A DNA stretch of 64,000 nucleotides, from the NCBI GenBank assembly GCA_030278955.1, contig JAOANR010000014.1, forward strand, positions 35,787,453 to 35,851,452, given 5' to 3'. Position 1 is the first letter of the stretch, and every line of letters starts with the position of its first letter. Made by a program: the position numbers and the translations under genes. The notes beneath the pieces were generated by a model. It saw nothing but the letters and a program-made list of their open reading frames with translations, was not told the DNA's origin and did not search any database. This document shows positions 1-9,269 of this stretch, piece by piece. The DNA is from Hygrophila difformis (Eukaryota; Streptophyta; Magnoliopsida; Lamiales; Acanthaceae).

Positions 1-2543
1 GTGATTGAATCCCAAGCCAACAGGTGAGTCTTACGATTATTGAGATGAGAGCCCCATAAAAAATTTCTACAAATTCTCTCAAGCTCATCAATAGTTTTTT
101 GAGGGAGACGAACAACATTCATAATATACATAGTAGAAGGATAAAGAACAGATTTAATGAGGGTGAGTCTCCCAGCCATACTAAGATGACGATGCGACCA
201 AGAGCCAAGTTTAGAGGTCACCTTGTCTATGAGGAAATCAAAATCATGGTGAGTTCTCCTTCCCACCTTCATAGGGACACCCAAATAGTTGCCAAGCGAA
301 TTAGAACTCTGGAACCCCAGGATGTTAATGATATCTTCTTTAAAGCCATCATCAATGATTTTACCAAAAATGATACGAGATTTGGACGAGTTAACAACAA
401 GACCTGACAAAAGGGAAAAATGAGACAAAATGTCGTTAATGATAGAAGCTTGGGATGAAGAGGCTTTGGCAAATAAAAGAATGTCATCGGCAAAAGAAAT
501 GTAAGAGAGTTTTAAACGTCCCTTATCCCAGTTAGGAGCATCCCAATGGCCATCAGTCACGGCTTGAGTAATCATAGCACCGAGTCTCTCCATACATAAG
601 ATGAAGATATAGGGAGAGATCGGATCCCCTTGACGAACCCCTCGGGAAGGAAAAAAAGAGTTTGAAGGCCGACTATTCCACAAGACCTGCATAGAAGAGG
701 AAGTGATGCAGCTCATGATCAAAGAAATAAAATGGCCAGGGAAGCCAAAAAAGATAAGAGTGTCATGGATAAACTCCCATTTAAGCTTGTCGTAGGCTTT
801 CTCCAAGTCCAATTTGAGAATCATGTAACCTGGCTTCGCTGTAGACTTATCAAGGAAATGTAAAATTTCATGGCAAAGGATAATATTATCCTGTATAACA
901 CGACCTTTAACAAAGCTAGCTTGGGCATTACTAATAAGTCGAGGGAGAATATTACTTAAACGATTGGCCAAAGTCATAGAAATGATTTTGTAAATAACAT
1001 TACACAGACTAATGGGGCGATATTGAGAAACAGCAACAGGATTCTTGACTTTGGGAACAAGAACAAGTAAAGTTTGATTGATGTTAGAGATAATACTATG
1101 ATCAGTGAAACAACTAGAGATAAAACTATAAACAGAGTAACCAATAGAATTCCAATTCTGTTGAAAAAACATAGCATGTAAACCATCTGACCCAGGAGCT
1201 TTGAGTGGTGGCATATGCTTAACAGTAGACCAAATCTCCTCCTTAGAAGGGTGGACCAGCAAGAGATTACATTCAGAGTTATCCAAACATGGGAGCTGGC
1301 CAGGAGGAATAGACGCAGACTGAACTGAAGAATTAGGATCATGATAAAGGTTAGTAAAAAAAGAAGAAACCATGTTGTGAATAGCAGTATCTCCAGTAAA
1401 AGAAACACCATCAGAATCATTCAAAATAGCAACATAATTCGTCCTTTGTCTATGTTTGACAAAATTATGAAAAAATTTAGTGTTGCGATCACCGGCCATG
1501 TTCCAATCTCTGGTACTCCTTTGAATCCAAATGAGTTCTTCCCTTTCCAAAATCAAACCAAGCTCAGAGGATAGTTGAGAATGAAGGCGTCGAGAAAAGG
1601 GATTATCTATCCAATTAGTAGATCGTTCAATTCCTTGAAGTCTAGCTCGGATTCTCGATTTCCTGATGCTCAGGGCTCTAAAAATCTGATTATCCCATTG
1701 CATAGCTTTCTGCTTGAAGGAATTAAGATGGACCAAAAAATCTCCTTGATCTATCCAAGATGAGGAAACAAGCTTACGAAAGCTGGGAAAACTCTGCCAA
1801 CTAGCCTTATATCTAAAAACTCTAGGAGGCCTATTGTTCTCAGACTGATTCAAGTGACAAATATTCACCAAGAGAGGGGAGTGGTCAGACTGAATCCGGG
1901 GAAGAATGGTCACCATGCAAGAAGGGAACCGATTGTACCAAGCATCATTACATAAAAGTCTATCAAGCCTTCTCCTTAAACGACCCCTAGCCCATGTAAA
2001 GAGATTGCCAAAGGTCCTAATTTCAGACAAACCAGTGGCATTGATCCAATCTGAAAGTTCATTGCAAGAATTGGATGGAAGAATGCCACCTTTGGATTCA
2101 TAGTGCCGGGCGATACAATTTAAATCCCCACCAATAAGCCAAGGCTGACTCCTATTGTTATTGATCCTAAGAAGCTCGGGCCAAAGCCATGAACGCCGAC
2201 ATTTACTAGGAGCAGCATACACCATGGTAATAAATACATCGCCATCATCACTACTAATACAGGCATCAATGTACTGAGAATGAACTTCAATAATGTCGAC
2301 AGAAATAGAACTATTCCATAAAAGCCAGATGCCACCAGAGAAACCGGAGGCTTCAACACGAAAAGAGGAAGAAAAGCCACTACTACGAATAAAATTATCC
2401 GCACGATCACCACTAATACGGGGCTCGAACACAGCAAAGAGATCAACCTTCCTGTGAGAGGAGAGGTCACGGAATTCTCTTCGAAAAGGGGGCGAACCTG
2501 CACCCTGGACATTCCAACAAGCTAAATTGAATTTTAAAGACAT
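1..2543 (-). CDS. LINE ORF2, endonuclease-reverse transcriptase (partial, C-terminus beyond window)
   Basis: Reading the minus strand from the ATG at 2543-2541 gives one open frame of about 847 codons to the window edge. The N-terminal 230 residues carry apurinic-like endonuclease signatures: LACWNVQGAG at the start, IGGDLNCI, and QSDHSPLLV near the domain end. The reverse transcriptase core follows at about residues 480-745, with YRPISLCNVIYKI, LKLDLEKAYD, RGVRQGDPISPYIF and the catalytic FADD box near residue 683. Motif order and spacing fit L1-clade ORF2. The protein nicks target DNA and copies the element RNA in place. Any zinc-finger or RNase H C-terminus would lie beyond base 1. Many short ORFs on the plus strand here are shadows. 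Confidence 0.9.
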   Translation of the reverse strand, partial: MSLKFNLACWNVQGAGSPPFRREFRDLSSHRKVDLFAVFEPRISGDRADNFIRSSGFSSSFRVEASGFSGGIWLLWNSSISVDIIEVHSQYIDACISSDDGDVFITMVYAAPSKCRRSWLWPELLRINNNRSQPWLIGGDLNCIARHYESKGGILPSNSCNELSDWINATGLSEIRTFGNLFTWARGRLRRRLDRLLCNDAWYNRFPSCMVTILPRIQSDHSPLLVNICHLNQSENNRPPRVFRYKASWQSFPSFRKLVSSSWIDQGDFLVHLNSFKQKAMQWDNQIFRALSIRKSRIRARLQGIERSTNWIDNPFSRRLHSQLSSELGLILEREELIWIQRSTRDWNMAGDRNTKFFHNFVKHRQRTNYVAILNDSDGVSFTGDTAIHNMVSSFFTNLYHDPNSSVQSASIPPGQLPCLDNSECNLLLVHPSKEEIWSTVKHMPPLKAPGSDGLHAMFFQQNWNSIGYSVYSFISSCFTDHSIISNINQTLLVLVPKVKNPVAVSQYRPISLCNVIYKIISMTLANRLSNILPRLISNAQASFVKGRVIQDNIILCHEILHFLDKSTAKPGYMILKLDLEKAYDKLKWEFIHDTLIFFGFPGHFISLIMSCITSSSMQVLWNSRPSNSFFPSRGVRQGDPISPYIFILCMERLGAMITQAVTDGHWDAPNWDKGRLKLSYISFADDILLFAKASSSQASIINDILSHFSLLSGLVVNSSKSRIIFGKIIDDGFKEDIINILGFQSSNSLGNYLGVPMKVGRRTHHDFDFLIDKVTSKLGSWSHRHLSMAGRLTLIKSVLYPSTMYIMNVVRLPQKTIDELERICRNFLWGSHLNNRKTHLLAWDSI

Positions 2544-2576
2544 AATAAAAGAAAAGAGAAAGGACGAAGCCTTGCA

Positions 2577-4031
2577 TCAAGGTGGCAGACTTGCTGCCCG
2601 ATCAAGAGGAAAAGGATCCTGGGGAGAAAACCCTTCTTCGTGAAAAATAGGACTACTGGAGGATACGTCAGGGGGTCTTCCGCCAATGGTCCCAATAAGA
2701 TTTTTGAATCTTTTGCTGGACTGGAGTGAAGGATCCAAAACAGAAACCACAGCATGATTCTCCGAGGGGAGGGAAGAGCGAACAGATTTCTTCCATGCAC
2801 CCGAAGGTTGCCGAGACCAGGATGGCGAAAGGGACTCAGGATCACGACCAATAGGAGAACGAGAACGCGGACTGCGAGGGCGATCAAGATGAGGCTGGTT
2901 GGGAACCTTGAGAGGCGGGAGGGGATGAGATCGAGTGGGTGAACGACGAGGGCCCGAAGGACGTGGACGACTGGATGAAGGGTTAGAGATCGGACGAGGG
3001 ATTGGAGTTGAGGCTTCTAGGAGGAGAGTCACACCACCTGGTGGATCTTGAGCATCCGAAAGAGCACTGAATCGATTGAGATTTTGATTAGGACGAGTAG
3101 AAGCAATACCAGGCTCAGAGCGAGGCTTCCTTCGGGACTGCACCAGCATCCATGGTCCAAAGCCATTCCTCTCTTCACTGTTTGTTTCATCATTCCGTTG
3201 GGGAGAAGCTTGATCAGTCTCAAGAGGTTGTGGATTCAAATTGGGGCAGGATGCTTTAGCATGGCCATACTTGCCACATTGGAAACACACCAATTTAATG
3301 TTCTCGTATTCCACATTAATGATCTCATCCTCCAGCATGACCTGTGGTAAAAGTGGTTGATCCAGATCAATTTTGATCGCCAATCTTGCAAAACGGCCCC
3401 TCGCCATATTGTCCGTGTTAAAGTCCATACTGAGAACTTTTCCAATCGCCGTACCTTCCCGAAGAAGATAGGGCCTGTTATAAAGATGCATAGGAATTCT
3501 AGGGAACCTGATCCAGGCTACCATGGAGCGGATTTCATTTGTGGCAGGATTGAATTTTTCGTCCCAAGGTTGGACATGGAGATAGAGACCAGCAACCATC
3601 CAGGGACCCCCTGTGAGAGCATGAAGAGCATCATCTTCAGTCTTGAATCGGATGATATAATAGTCGTTATCCACATCAATTAAAGAAAGATGTTTAGAGG
3701 CGGGCCATAAAACATCTAGGCGAGCTTTTAGGACCCTGTAGGAGACACTGCGACCGACGGGCTTAAGAACCACCGCGTACTGCCATTGCCGGAGAAGAGT
3801 TTCCTTGAAGGCAGGAGATAATTGAAAACGTGGAATTCCATTAACGGTGGTCTGGATGATATCGTCATCGGAGGCAACACAATCACTGTAAAGATCCTCG
3901 GTGGGTACATGGATGAAACCGGCTCCCCGTCGTGCGATATTGCTGTAGAGGTCCCGGGGACGCTTGCCTGCCCTGTCGTCGGAGGGATCAGGAGGAATTT
4001 CCCCATGATCAGCCATTTCAGTATCGGCCAT
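2577..4031 (-). CDS. LINE ORF1, gag-like nucleic-acid-binding protein (484 aa)
   Basis: Intact ORF of 484 residues. The N-terminal half (about residues 75-245) has the plant DUF4283-type pattern, with conserved aromatic and basic positions such as GGPWMVAGLYLHVQPW and a following MVAWIRFPRIP segment. A CCHC zinc knuckle, CFQCGKYGHAKASC, follows at about residues 248-261. The C-terminal 200 residues are Pro/Ser/Arg-rich and low in complexity. This is the standard build of plant L1 ORF1 proteins, which bind the element RNA in the ribonucleoprotein particle. ORF2 starts 33 bases after the stop codon. The start at 4031 is the first Met, and a second Met lies five residues in. Confidence 0.9.
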   Translation of the reverse strand: MADTEMADHGEIPPDPSDDRAGKRPRDLYSNIARRGAGFIHVPTEDLYSDCVASDDDIIQTTVNGIPRFQLSPAFKETLLRQWQYAVVLKPVGRSVSYRVLKARLDVLWPASKHLSLIDVDNDYYIIRFKTEDDALHALTGGPWMVAGLYLHVQPWDEKFNPATNEIRSMVAWIRFPRIPMHLYNRPYLLREGTAIGKVLSMDFNTDNMARGRFARLAIKIDLDQPLLPQVMLEDEIINVEYENIKLVCFQCGKYGHAKASCPNLNPQPLETDQASPQRNDETNSEERNGFGPWMLVQSRRKPRSEPGIASTRPNQNLNRFSALSDAQDPPGGVTLLLEASTPIPRPISNPSSSRPRPSGPRRSPTRSHPLPPLKVPNQPHLDRPRSPRSRSPIGRDPESLSPSWSRQPSGAWKKSVRSSLPSENHAVVSVLDPSLQSSKRFKNLIGTIGGRPPDVSSSSPIFHEEGFSPQDPFPLDRAASLPP

Positions 4032-4090
4032 CGGAGGGGACAGTCGAAGTTCTTGATCGGAAAGAAAACACTTCTTGGAGCTTTCTTGAG

Positions 4091-4852
4091 TTATCTCTGT
4101 GCCATTATTATTTTTAATAAATTTGTATAATATTTACAACTTTATAATTAATATTCACCAAAAAAAACTTTAATAATTAATTAAGTGAGTTTGAATAATG
4201 GAAATCAAATAACGTAAAGAATTAAAGGATAAATTATTTTTTAAAAAAATAAAGAAAACATCAATTTTAATCATTTTAAATATATTAATTGATAATTCAA
4301 ATTTATTAATAATAATAATAATAACAACAACAACTTTATAAACTCATCAATTCAATTTTATCAAATTTGTATGCGGTATTAGATTCCGCATGACGGTGGC
4401 TCTAGTGGCTTCATGTTCTTGTGTGGTGTTTTAATTCGGGTCTGGTTTTTTCATTCTTAATTTTTTTCTATGTTATTTCTTTGCACGCCTTTATGGCATG
4501 ATTCACCAAAAAAATTTTGCATTACAATCGTTTTTACCTTGGATTCGTCCCTACTTTTTAATCCACCCTCACCTAACAAAATCCATAAAACACCAGTCCA
4601 CCAGGCATAACACCCAAATGAATAACCAAATCCATGATTGTTTCCAGACAAGATGAAGAGGAAAACCAGATTGGCTCAAATTAAAATAGGAAAGCTGTAA
4701 TTTTTGAAAGGGAATCATGGATAGTTGCACATATATATATATATATATATGGATCATGTTGCTTTCCCTTTGGTTTATGGATTGTTGATGAACAAAATTT
4801 TATCAGAAATCTGCATCACATGATGTTCCCTGCTCAAGCTTTTTCTTACGGA
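4091..4852. other. Intergenic DNA between LINE and WAT1-A
   Basis: No gene seen. AT-rich, with a short AAT/AAC repeat at about 4308-4333 and a TA run at about 4729-4750. Bases from about 4330 to 4630 match 18125-18780 of unit 2, once the MITE at 18285 is discounted, so the segmental duplication begins here. The distal part is the 3' flank of WAT1-A. Confidence 0.6.
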
Positions 4853-6831
4853 TCAGTTTTGTTCTTCGGTCGAAGGGGTCTCGTAGTCTTTCTCTTTACC
4901 CCATACGACTAAGTAAAGGCCAACAATAATCACCACCGCGCCCAAAAGCCTACAAAGCCCGCACAAATTGCCTGAGATATAGTCTCGTGCATCTTTTGTG
5001 TTGTCTAATAGATCTTATCAAAAGAAACTTCTTTTGATAAGATCTATCAAGCAACGCACGCCTAAATGTACAATAAGAATGAATACCTTCCTAGGTACAT
5101 TTGCTCTGCCAGAATGAAAGAGCTCAAGCTAGCGACGATCACCATGCACAAAGGGCTAAACGCTGTAACAAAAATAGGGCCCCTTTCCTTTATCACTATT
5201 CCTTGGACATAGTAAGCAATACCGGCACATAATACGCCCTGCAAAGAAAAAGAAAAAGAAAAAGAAAAAACACAATGCCAAATTATGATCGAGATAAGCA
5301 CGGGATAATTTGTTGAAATTTGTTGAGAGTTCAATCTTACACTATATACAACCGCAAAGAAACTAATGTTCCATTTTATGGTCCAAGCAGCTACGTTTCC
5401 CCTCTCGGCCACAAGTGCCACTACTGCTGTCTCCACAGTTCCTAGAAAGCATATCCAAGTAGCAAGGGATAGTTCAGCAGGGTACGTCTTTAGTGTCACT
5501 GCCTGCATTGCATAACTCTCTTACAAATCAAATTTTCGCGCATACAACAATTTTAACAGTTCAGGCAAGTTTATGTCTGAATACCTGCAGAATCATGGAA
5601 CCTGCCCAACTGAAGCATCCGATTGTGATCATGGCCGCACCCTTGATTGAATGCTCGAGACTAACTGTGCCCTGTGGATGCACACTACTAATGCATCCTG
5701 GTTTTGTCCATGGCAGGTCAAGGTTCGGGCCGGTCACTAGTGTCATGATCATGGCTCCTGTGATAGTTGCCAGCGTCCCTAATATCTTTGCTCCGCCTCG
5801 TCTACTTGTAAGCTGCACCTTCTCCAACCTTATGAGAATTTTAAGACAGATTTTTATGTCAGAATTCAGAAACATGAAGAAACAAGTGTGTTTGTGTATA
5901 CCTGAGGATCCAAGCCATGAGAAATGTGATGGCTGGAAGAACGTTGGCCATTGCAGCTGCAAACGTCGCTGTTGTGTACTTCATCCCCAAGAAGTATAGG
6001 TTTTGGTCTATCACCGGCCTATCATTATTCGAGGGAGCATATTAGGTGCAGGTGGCTACACACATGCAGCCACCATGTGTGTGATGTGAGGATTGTGTTA
6101 TATGATGGATGAAATGCTGTGTTTTGTATGATGTAATAATATATAATGGAGAGAGATTTTTTTGTGATATCTACATATGCATACTATTAAATGGGTTGTA
6201 TATTCGATATACAACCCATTTATAACCGAATTGATTATTACTTTAGTACATGTTCACAACTTTGAAAATCACATCCCAATCCCATGGGATTAAATTAATC
6301 TCACCACAAATCTAGTTCATTAATCAAGTGCCCTTATATAATCACGCCCTCCAAATTATAATTAACCTTAATAAAATAACTTATCACAAGACTAATCACT
6401 CCTTAATGTAAGTATTGAATTTCATATACTATGTGTTTGTAATAACTCACCCTAGACATCCAAGTAGCAAAAGCTTCCCAAATAAAGTCAGAGTCATCTT
6501 GGGCCTTATTTTCCTGTGATAGGCAACAAGGTAGCAAGGTTGATTGTAATAATCGAAATTGCAAAGGGAAATCCTGTTTCTTTCAAAGAAAAACACTGGC
6601 CGGCCGGATAAAGGAAGCAACTGACTTGTCTAAGACAAAGGCGAAAGGAGCCACGACAATGGTGCCCACAGCATGTTGGTAGACTGCAAATACGAAATTG
6701 CTCATACCCTCATCCAACGCCGCCTTTGAAAGGATGTCCATTCCTGCTAACACTGCTTGTAGGAAAATCACCGCCAAAAAGGGCTTCGTCTTCTTACACA
6801 ACTTTCCCAACTTCTCCCAGCTTGCAGACAT
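4853..6831 (-). CDS. WAT1-related (UMAMIT/EamA) transporter A, 7 exons, 346 aa
   Basis: Exons 6831-6626, 6513-6451, 6018-5902, 5828-5585, 5502-5341, 5238-5087 and 4949-4853 sum to 1041 nt with consistent phases and GT-AG borders. The product fits plant drug/metabolite transporters of the WAT1/MtN21 group (UMAMIT): about ten membrane segments in two EamA repeats. Visible signatures are KPFLAVIFLQAVLAGMDILS, KYTTATFAAAMANVLPAITF, AELSLATWICFLGTVET and YYVQGIVIKERGP. Family members move amino acids or auxin-related compounds across plasma or vacuolar membranes; the substrate here is unknown. The pattern resembles the UMAMIT12/14 branch (inference). Start chosen at MSASW because paralogues C and D start at the equivalent point; an in-frame Met lies 15 codons upstream at 6876. 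The C-terminal tail is about 23 residues shorter than in D. Confidence 0.9.
5009..5046. repeat. Perfect inverted repeat in intron 6 of WAT1-A
   Basis: Two 18-base arms around a 2-base loop, centred on TCAAAAGAAACTTCTTTTGA. It lies in intron 6, about 40 bases from the exon 6 donor. WAT1-C has the same palindrome in its own intron 6 with 20-base arms. Confidence 0.85.
6189..6221. repeat. Palindrome within intron 2 insertion of WAT1-A
   Basis: Fifteen-base arms (AAATGGGTTGTATAT and its complement) around TCG. It lies inside extra intron 2 sequence of roughly 6030-6350, which WAT1-C lacks at the equivalent place. The extra block is probably a transposon remnant. No clear terminal repeats or target duplication were found. 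Confidence 0.6.
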
Positions 6832-7723
6832 GTTCTTGTAGTTACAACACCAAATTTCAGTACAAAGATATTGCAATAAGGGTGCATGGATGCTTGTATA
6901 GTTAACAGTAGTTGCTTGTATAAACTAAAAGCCTTCAATATGAATTGGTTTTTATGCCCTTGCATTGCACAAACACACATATCTTATTTTTCTATGCCCT
7001 TTTTCCCCTACGACATCTTTTCCTTTTATGTTTACACACATGCCCAAACTTTTGGTTAGCTAGCTTTTCCTTCATCTGTTGCCGTACACGTGTCATGAGG
7101 GAATAATTGAAGATGATATCTAACACTCCATTTTTATTTTTTAAAACGGAATCAACAATTCTATTGAAATATTTTAATATGATGACATAACTTAAATAAG
7201 CTAAATGAAATTAGCTTATTCTAGTTAATTTAAGATAAATTAGCTTATTTAAAAGGACAACATAACTTAAAATATTATTCAATCAGCTATTTTTGAAACC
7301 GTAGCAAATAGCAGCATTTTGGAATTAGCTTATTCTAGGCAAAAAATTTGCCTCGAAACTGACAAACAGCTTATTTTAACTTTATTACTCAAATAACTCA
7401 CATAATCAGTTAACAGCTAACAACTAATAATTCTCAAACAGACACATGGTGTAGATCGAAACATCCGCGAGGGAAATAGTGTTGCGGACGATTTTTGCCC
7501 TATTTCATGAATTGGGCATATACTTATGCGCTAGGCCCTCTTTGTGGCCCAATATGAAATTATGTTCAATCGGCACTTGACACTAGCATAATGTTTTTTT
7601 TTTTTCCTTTGGTAATATTCTTCTTCTATTCTTTTATCTGCGCTCTTTACGTAGTTACGTTCAGTTACCCAAAGAAATTGACAAAGCTTCACCAGTACTT
7701 ATTAATGAAATGCTACTCCTAAT
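6832..7723. other. 5' flank of WAT1-A and intergenic DNA
   Basis: Promoter side of WAT1-A. Bases 6923-7130 and 7444-7580 match 24421-24660 and 24720-24840 upstream of WAT1-C. Copy 1 has an extra block of about 255 bases (about 7188-7443), flanked by ACAT-like sequence, that is absent from copy 2. It is probably a MITE, with no terminal repeats I could confirm. The copia insertion begins at 7724. Confidence 0.5.
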
Positions 7724-8654
7724 TGTTGTATTGTGGCCCATTTGCTGGTTTTGGCCCAACACCTTTCCAGGCCCAGCTGCATTTAGTAAGGCCCAATAAT
7801 CCTAATTTAAATACTCCCCTCCAGCCGAGCCCTTACAACCCTAACCTCATTTTTCTTCTTTGTGCGGCGCCCCACCCCATCCAGAATGCTCTCTCCCATT
7901 CCCTTATGTCTTCATCACCATTTTTAGGTTAGATTTGTTCTTACCTTTAGATAGTGAGTGTCAGAGGTTAAGGGCCGAGTGGTGTAAGATTTTCACGGGG
8001 TTGGGAAGCCGAATGTTGGGGTTCGGTGGTGCTGTGTGTGTCTCCCTTTTAGTGCCTCGGTGGTAGGTCGCCGGAAAGAGGTTTCCGGCGAAGGGTTTGT
8101 GACACGGAGAGCGGCAGCGGGGTTGATGTGGCCCGGACAGCTGCTGTGCTGAGTGGTGGTGAACGGCGGTGAGTTGTGGAGGCCGGCACTGCTTCGGCAG
8201 TAGTGCGGCAGCGGTGGCTTGGTGCCCGGGCAGCGGTGGCCGCCCATTCTCTTCCCTTGGATCACCTATGTGATGGCTCCGGTTGAGTGGTGATTTGCAT
8301 TGGGCTTCCTGAGCCTACTGGTTAACGGATCTAACTAGATCCGTTGGTATACCTCTATTTTCTCTTTACATTTGTTGTTATTTATGTCTTGCTTACCATC
8401 TTTTGTAGATCTAAAAGTGGAGAACGGAAGGGAGCCCCTGGACGAACGGAGGAGCAGAAACGGAGGCTTCCGGACCTGTCCGCCGGAGGCAGGAAACGGA
8501 CGACGAGGCAGCAGCTCCTCAGGCGTCTTCTGTTTCTATTTTTATGTTTTATATGAGTGAAATATGTATTTGTGAGCAAGCTATGTAATCCCACTAGTTT
8601 AGGCCTTTTGGGTTGTAATAGATAGGTAAAACAGGGTCTTCGGTTTACCCAACA
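7724..8654 (+). repeat. 5' LTR of copia element 1
   Basis: 931 bp, TG...CA. It contains a TATA-like TTTAAATA near 7806, the likely promoter of the element. The small ORFs translated from it also occur in the 3' LTR and are not genes. Confidence 0.95.
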
Positions 8655-8655
8655 G

Positions 8656-8669
8656 TGGTATCAGAGCCA
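8656..8669 (+). promoter_or_regulatory. Primer binding site (tRNA-iMet) of copia element 1
   Basis: TGGTATCAGAGCCA begins two bases after the 5' LTR and is complementary to the 3' end of plant initiator tRNA-Met, the usual primer for Ty1-copia minus-strand synthesis. Confidence 0.95.
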
Positions 8670-9269
8670 TAGGCCACTGTGGGACGGGGATTGGTCAAGG
8701 CATCCCCGCAAGGTATATTAGCTTGATCTCACTTTTACATTTTTCGCAAATCTTTACTTTCCTGGAGGAGAATACTCCGGGGTGTTGTTTATGTGCTTGG
8801 CTTAAACTGTGTGTTTTTTAAATTCTGCCATAGCTGTGTTTGAAACTGCTTTGTGTGGTATTCTTGGTGATCTTGCACTCTCAGTGTGAAATGTGCTTTC
8901 TGTGATTATTCTGTGCTTTGTGCAATATTTGGGATTTGGGTATTTTTTGGGGACTGAAAATTAAATTTCAGATCTCTGAAAAGTAGTTTCTGAAAAGTGC
9001 ATTGAGAAGTGTGCATTTTTGGGGAATCTGAAAAATCCTTGAAATTTGAAATCTGACCGTTGTAGCTATTTGGGCCACCCAAAATTTAATTTGGGCCTAT
9101 CCAATAGCTGGGTCAAGTCTGAAAAATTTTTGGGCTCCCAAAATTAATTTGGGTATGCTTAAAAATTTAAAAGGATGTTATATGCTATCGGGTGGAAGTA
9201 ATTGTGATTAGTTGGCTAAGTGTTTGAGCACTTGTTTGCTCATTCTGATTAAAAAGGCCAAACACAATA

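Larger units (their letters stand above)
1..4090 (-). mobile_element. L1-clade LINE retrotransposon, 3' part beyond window
   Basis: Non-LTR retrotransposon read on the minus strand. It has the two-ORF layout of plant L1 elements: a gag-like ORF1 (4031-2577), a gap of 33 bases, then an endonuclease/reverse transcriptase ORF2 starting at 2543. The 5' end is set only roughly, near 4090, where the sequence changes to AT-rich flanking DNA. The 3' UTR, poly-A tail and target-site duplication lie outside the window. Neither visible ORF has a stop or frameshift, so this is a recent or still competent copy, unlike the broken LINE at 59610-61965. Confidence 0.9.

Noticed and set aside
99..2942. Plus-strand ORFs across the first 3 kb
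   Set aside because: They are antisense shadows of the LINE ORFs, without recognisable domains.
5062..5508. 148-aa ORF beginning MQAVTLK as a separate gene
   Set aside because: It is exons 5 and 6 of WAT1-A plus an intron read through; the Met comes from the acceptor sequence. The same applies to the ORFs at 22548 and 31100.
7723..8594. Small ORFs repeated at 7723-8594 and 13485-14356
   Set aside because: They are the two LTRs of copia element 1, read in several frames.
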